Assembly: GCF_010389155.1 (NCBI RefSeq)
Contig: NC_057767.1
Span: 20,037,723-20,101,722, forward strand
DNA length: 64,000 nt
From: Erigeron canadensis
Taxonomy: Eukaryota > Streptophyta > Magnoliopsida > Asterales > Asteraceae
Reading direction: 5' to 3'
A model generated the notes under the pieces. The model made no database searches, was not told the DNA's origin, and saw only the letters and a program-made list of their open reading frames with translations. Shown here piece by piece: positions 59,757 through 64,000 of the stretch (its first letter is position 1; every line of letters begins with the position of its first letter). The position numbers and the translations under genes were made by a program.

Positions 59757-62437
59757 TATCGCATGCAGTATAGTTGATTCGGTAAATCCGAGGTCGAACA
59801 CAAGGACTTTTATAAGCAATTGTTTTTATAAATCAGTTCTAATTAAATTGGGTTTTGTGACCGAATTGTCACGTTGCAAAGTTAGTTAAATTGTTAGTAA
59901 TCCCTTAGGATTAATCGAAAAGAGAGTTTGTTTAAAACAATAAATTAAAGGTCATCCATCTTGAATCCGTTCAACATCATGCTTAGATTGCACTTTAAAT
60001 GAAGTTCAAATTCAAATTACGTTGATTAAATAACCGAGACTCAAACTAAGCTCCAACCCCGTACCCGTCAAGTTAAAGACATCATTTGACTCTCTTGCTT
60101 AAACTAGTTTCATTACAAAGACCGGTACCCCAAGATATCTTTTATAATTTCCCTAATCAAACAATGGTTTTGGTTATTAAAATAACAATTATATCTACCG
60201 ATTGTACCCAACCGTTAACACATTTATTCCTATTATCATAGAATGATTATCTACCGTACCCGTCATAGATCCAATTCGTTTGTACCCAAACAATTGAAAT
60301 AAAACATATGAAATCAATAATTACCATTAAAGACATATATAAATCACCAATCAATTAAAGATAAATTACAAGGAATAAATACGTTAAGATCTCGATATAA
60401 CGTCAAATGAAATCAATATTGAATTAATAAAAGTGTGCAATCTTTACATAATGTCTCACTTCATCAAGATGGATGATGAACTGATTAGCCACTCATGGTG
60501 GAATGATTAAAACAATCTAAGAAACAATGAAAACATAATGTACCGATTGAAGAAATAAATCCAAAGAGTGCTAGAATCGTTATTGAATTGAAGAAATAAA
60601 TCCAGTTGTTTCTATAATCTAGAGAGGTGTTTGATCTCATGGAAATGGCCTCCAAAACCCTAAAAATTGACTGGAAGTGAAAGTATATCGAATAGGGGGT
60701 TATGGCTTATAGAGAAACCCTAAAGATTTGCTGACTTTGACCAAGACTTCAAAGTTTGACTTTGACCAAGACTTCAAAGTCTTAGTTTGACTTTGAACGT
60801 TTGACCAAGAAGTCAAAATCATACTTTGATCTTCATTATTCTTGATTTGGAAAATCTTCATTGCCCGATTAGCGACGCACCATGAGGCAAGTGCGTCACA
60901 CCTTGCCATTTCTCAAAAACTTCATGGTGACTGATCAAAATGCATCATTTAGCTATCCAAACTCCGTTTCTAACCATATTACCTGTTCTAAACCTGAAAT
61001 CACTAAACATACCATTAAAGCATCGAATATATATGTAATATGCACATAAATAGGCTTAAAACGAAACGATATGAGAATGCATATATAAATGAGCATATCA
61101 CACTCCTTGACCGAAACACCAAAATTTCGGTCATTAACTACTTAGTTTATCTGATGAGTTACATTATAAGGATCCAATAATGTTAAAGCCTTATATTTTT
61201 TTATGATATTACACATGCTCGTGAGTCGCATCGGGGCTGATCTGTTTCAGAACATACGCAGAAGCAAAGTTTTGTCTTCGGTTATACCAACACTGTGAAG
61301 TCTTTAGGCATAGCTAAAGTGTTGGTGGGAATAATTACCCTTTGTAAGCTACAATTAAAGTGTATTCAGCGGGAGTTTGATGAAGTTTTAAAATCTGAAG
61401 AAAGAAACGATCTTTATATTAACGGGGGTTTTAATACCCGTGCTACGCACGGCGTGTTTTAAATATATTGTTTGCATATATTTTGTTTTCGGGCTTTTAA
61501 ATAGCTAATGAAAATCTTTTTATTCGTCAGCTTATAAATAAGAAAGCACAATAGTAAACAAAAAAGAAATAAAAAAGTTTCAGACCAAGTAACTTGGTTG
61601 TTTTACAGAGAGATTCGGAATTCCCTAAAATTAAGAGACTAAAGTTTTTTAATATTATAAATTTATTAGCATTCAAAAGTCAAAACAATTCATTAGGCAA
61701 GATCTCTACAGCTAAATGCATCTTTTGTTTTACACCACATGTGGTACTTTTAAAAAGTTCCAACGGTATCACAAAACGGCTATGTGCGGTTTTACCTCCC
61801 GTTAGAAGCAAAACAGCTATTTCTGTGTCGACACGTGAATCATTGAACTTCAATTAGACTGATGAATGTTCCCAATAAATTTAAATTAATATAGTCACAT
61901 AAATTTTGTGATATATTTTGTTTTAAAAGTAACACATAAAAATTATGCTTTCAAATCTTAATCGTGTAATGATAGACTCGTATAAGAATTTTGGTTATGT
62001 GTTGCATAGACCATACACAAAATAGGACCCCGTATTTTATTGTTAACAGATGACAAAAACAGTATTATATATAACCCAGACTCTTTATTTATAAAGAATT
62101 GTGTGAAAAGTGGAGTGATATAAAGTAATTGTTATGGATCAAAAAGAGACCAATTCTTTTCCATAAGGTGAAAATCACCTCATCTGGAATGTTACCTTGG
62201 ATAGTTAAGACATCAATGGGTCAGATACTAAATCCGTAGATAGTAGAGGTTACAATGTCAACCCATTTATTTATGAAGGATGAATTCAGACTATAATTTA
62301 CTTAAAAATGTTAAATGGATCGCATATGAGCCCAAAGATACTTTTATTACTGTATAGCCATGTAAATCATTATTTTACCACTTAACACTAAAAGATTGTA
62401 AATCACAAACCGTACTTACCCATTTCAATCTGATTAA
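59757..62437. other. Non-LTR flank, repetitive-looking, no gene recognised
   Basis: AT-rich. It contains a tandem 25-bp repeat (GACTTTGACCAAGACTTC at 60733 and 60758). Near 61434-61454 is a small hairpin CCGTGC-TAC-GCACGG inside a GTTTTAATACCCGTGC context common at the ends of dispersed plant repeats. An 87-codon open frame at 61594-61857 has no recognisable protein. Nothing else is supported. Confidence 0.5.
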
Positions 62438-62740
62438 TACAAATAACAAAATCTGGCCTTACTTTCATTTTCATGATTACATCATAAGCCTTTTTAAAGA
62501 AACCAGCTCACCCCAAAACAGATCAACTATGCAACCGTTATGCTCCACCCCTAGCTTGATATAGTATATAGTTCCATGTTTTGTAACCAGTGCCATCCTT
62601 CATCAACCAGACCAGCATGGTTGTATCCTGATAGAACTGTGAGGCCATAACCAGCAACCATGGCTGCTCATGACCTTGCATTCTTGTTCTTTATGCTGTC
62701 GAAGGCGGTTCTTAGTGCCCACACTTGCAATACATGTCCA
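62438..62740 (-). pseudogene. Pentatricopeptide repeat (PPR) protein fragment
   Basis: Reading the minus strand across frames shows successive PPR pieces: YCKCG, then KNARSW-AMVAGYGL, NHAGLVDEGWHW, IVDLF and KKAYDVIMKMKVRPDFVI. This is the usual order of the PLS-class repeats of plant organelle RNA-editing or processing factors. At least three frameshifts break it and no start or further repeats are visible, so it is a decayed fragment. Similarity is by pattern recognition only. Confidence 0.6.
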
Positions 62741-63064
62741 AAATAAATGTACCGAACCACTTAACCAATTGACATTTTCCCCATCTTTATAATTTTTACG
62801 AAGAAAAACATATGTAAATTCAACAACTCTTTCGTTCTCCCAGGCTACCATTTTGACTAACAAAGCTTCCACCGTTCTTGTTTTATAATGAATGGCTCAT
62901 AAAAGATAAGAGTAAGTCAATTGCATGTTTATTTTGATGTTAACCCTTTTATATAAAAAGAAATTGACTATCCAACTTTATTATACAACAAATAATACTG
63001 GTGTTATATTTGCAGCAAAATAGGTACACATACTCGGATGTTGCTTATAGAGCTTCTTGCCTTA

Positions 63065-63159
63065 TTAAGAGCTAATACTCGAAAGGATCTCACTTTCATC
63101 ATCATTGACCTCGGAACTTCTTCCTGATCTTCGTGGGCGAGATGTATCTGCCTTTCCTG
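63065..63159 (-). pseudogene. Possible terminal exon with acidic Ser-rich tail
   Basis: After a polypyrimidine-poor TACTAG acceptor-like site, the minus strand encodes GKADTSRPRRSGRSSEVNDD then ESEILSSISS and a TAA at 63065-63067. The composition looks like a real C-terminal tail, but no homologue is recognised. Confidence 0.3.
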
Positions 63160-63435
63160 CTAGTAGGTTAAGTTGTCAATATATATATATATATACACAT
63201 AATGAGGAGATATAACACAAAAGATGGGGAAACCTGTCAACATCAAGGCTCTCGCACATTAACTAAAAAAATGGAGTCATATGGGTAAAGCCAAAATAAT
63301 CATCTAAAAAGGAAAAGGATCGACCATCAATTACCCAAAGCGTATTCAAATGCTTAGAACATCCTAAATGCTTTTATAAAAAGAACTAGTAACTATTTTA
63401 ACAGCACTGACGTTTGCAAGTATCTTCGAATTAAG

Positions 63436-63674
63436 TGTATAAATTAAAATTGGATAAAGATTCCGGTGATCCTAAAGTGATGCCATATGAAAAATGAACA
63501 CTGCCTCGTCCCATCATTTTTAGAGTAACACAAATCCACGATGTCTCCACTTGTATACACCTTGTACTCAGTAACAACCTTGATATTACCATATCCAATG
63601 TCTTGGAATTCAGTCCCGCACGTCTGACATGTCTGGTTTGCAACATTGTTACTCTCGGCACTTTGGTAGCACCC
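63436..63674 (-). pseudogene. Possible exon with a CXXC motif
   Basis: Following a TTTAG acceptor-like site, the minus strand reads GCYQSAESNN, then QTCQTCGTEFQDIGYGN, then VYTSGDIVDLCYSKNDGTRQ. It is a coherent, Cys-containing segment without stops for over 70 codons. The donor site is unclear. It may belong with the exon-like piece at 63065-63159. I do not recognise the family. Confidence 0.3.
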
Positions 63675-63819
63675 TAAACATTAACAATTACTACTTTAGT
63701 ACATGTTTATACCTAGCTAAACGACTATATTCATTATGTGGACCCCATCCATAAGGGTCCTTGAAGATAGAAATCCACGGAGGATATTCTAACTATTTTC
63801 AGAATTGGACAGAAAGTGT

Positions 63820-64000
63820 GACAACCTGGCGAACTGAAACATCTTAGTAGCCAGAGGAAAAGAAAGCAAAAGCGATTCCGTATTAGCGGCGAGCGAAATG
63901 GGAGCAGCCTAAACCGTGAAAACGGGGTTGTGGGAGAGCAATACAAGCGTCGTGCTGCTAGCATCACTAGATGGCGAAAGTCCAGTAGCCGAAAGCATCA
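63820..64000 (+). pseudogene. Plastid 23S rRNA fragment in nuclear DNA (NUPT)
   Basis: From GACAACCTGGCGAACTGAAA at 63820 the sequence follows the 5' domain of chloroplast 23S rRNA (AGTAGCCAGAGGAAAAGAAA; GCGGCGAGCGAAATGGGAGC; GGGAGAGCAATACAAGCGTC; AGTCCAGTAGCCGAAAGCAT). About 25 bases are missing or replaced near 63958-63968 relative to the plastid gene as I remember it, and there are scattered changes near 63870. It begins abruptly in AT-rich nuclear-type DNA and runs off the window end. Probably not functional. Confidence 0.85.

Noticed and set aside
61420..61460. Helitron end (hairpin CCGTGC-TAC-GCACGG)
   Set aside because: No CTRR terminus at the right distance and no matching 5' end, so it is left as an unassigned hairpin.
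61594..61857. 87-codon open frame
   Set aside because: AT-rich and no protein pattern recognised.

Overview
The window is plant nuclear DNA, almost entirely nested transposable elements. No intact host gene is visible. Evidence for a plant is the initiator-tRNA-Met primer site TGGTATCAGAGC beside five LTRs, Sirevirus-type (SIRE/Maximus) Ty1/copia proteins, a chromovirus-like Ty3/gypsy element, two Mutator-like elements with 9-bp target duplications, a PPR pseudogene and a piece of plastid 23S rRNA. A eudicot, probably Asteraceae, fits the style of the repeats, but this is a weak inference.

Layout. 1-4261: AT-rich DNA with two related foldback MULEs (983-2136 and 3073-4261). 4480-11448: the pol end of a Sirevirus on the minus strand (here called Y), joined at 7530 to the 5' half of another Sirevirus on the plus strand (A: LTR, leader, gag). 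A continues into an inverted piece of Y integrase. 11449-20159: Sirevirus X (minus strand), with both LTRs, a long 3' noncoding region and gag, but pol lost and a gypsy LTR in its place. 20160-32011: Sirevirus B (plus strand), with gag, protease, integrase, RT/RNase H, then an extra gene with its own TATA box, then a complete 3' LTR. 32012-46476: element H (minus strand), a non-autonomous relative with a coiled-coil ORF and an accessory ORF but no enzymes. H is split at 33246-42179 by Sirevirus C, which is complete with a GAAAT target duplication. 46477-59756: the gag half and 5' LTR of a B-like Sirevirus (Z, minus strand), split by a young gypsy element D (47769-58318). Z and Y may be the two ends of one original element. 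59757-64000: non-LTR flank with a PPR pseudogene, possible exon fragments and a plastid rRNA insertion that runs off the window.

How it works together. The Sireviruses share one plan: LTR, primer site, leader carrying palindromic GATCGT boxes, gag with one zinc knuckle and a long coiled coil, protease, integrase, RT/RNase H, then a long 3' region with several polypurine tracts. Directly after pol, in B, C and X and before the second ORF of H, there are two consecutive predicted stem-loops. Each presents the same short sequence (GAACGCCTTTGTGTACT or a close variant) while the stems differ between families. This paired structure, and the separately promoted accessory gene in B with a related ORF in H, are the most interesting features here. 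All protein-coding regions are broken by stops, frameshifts or deletions.
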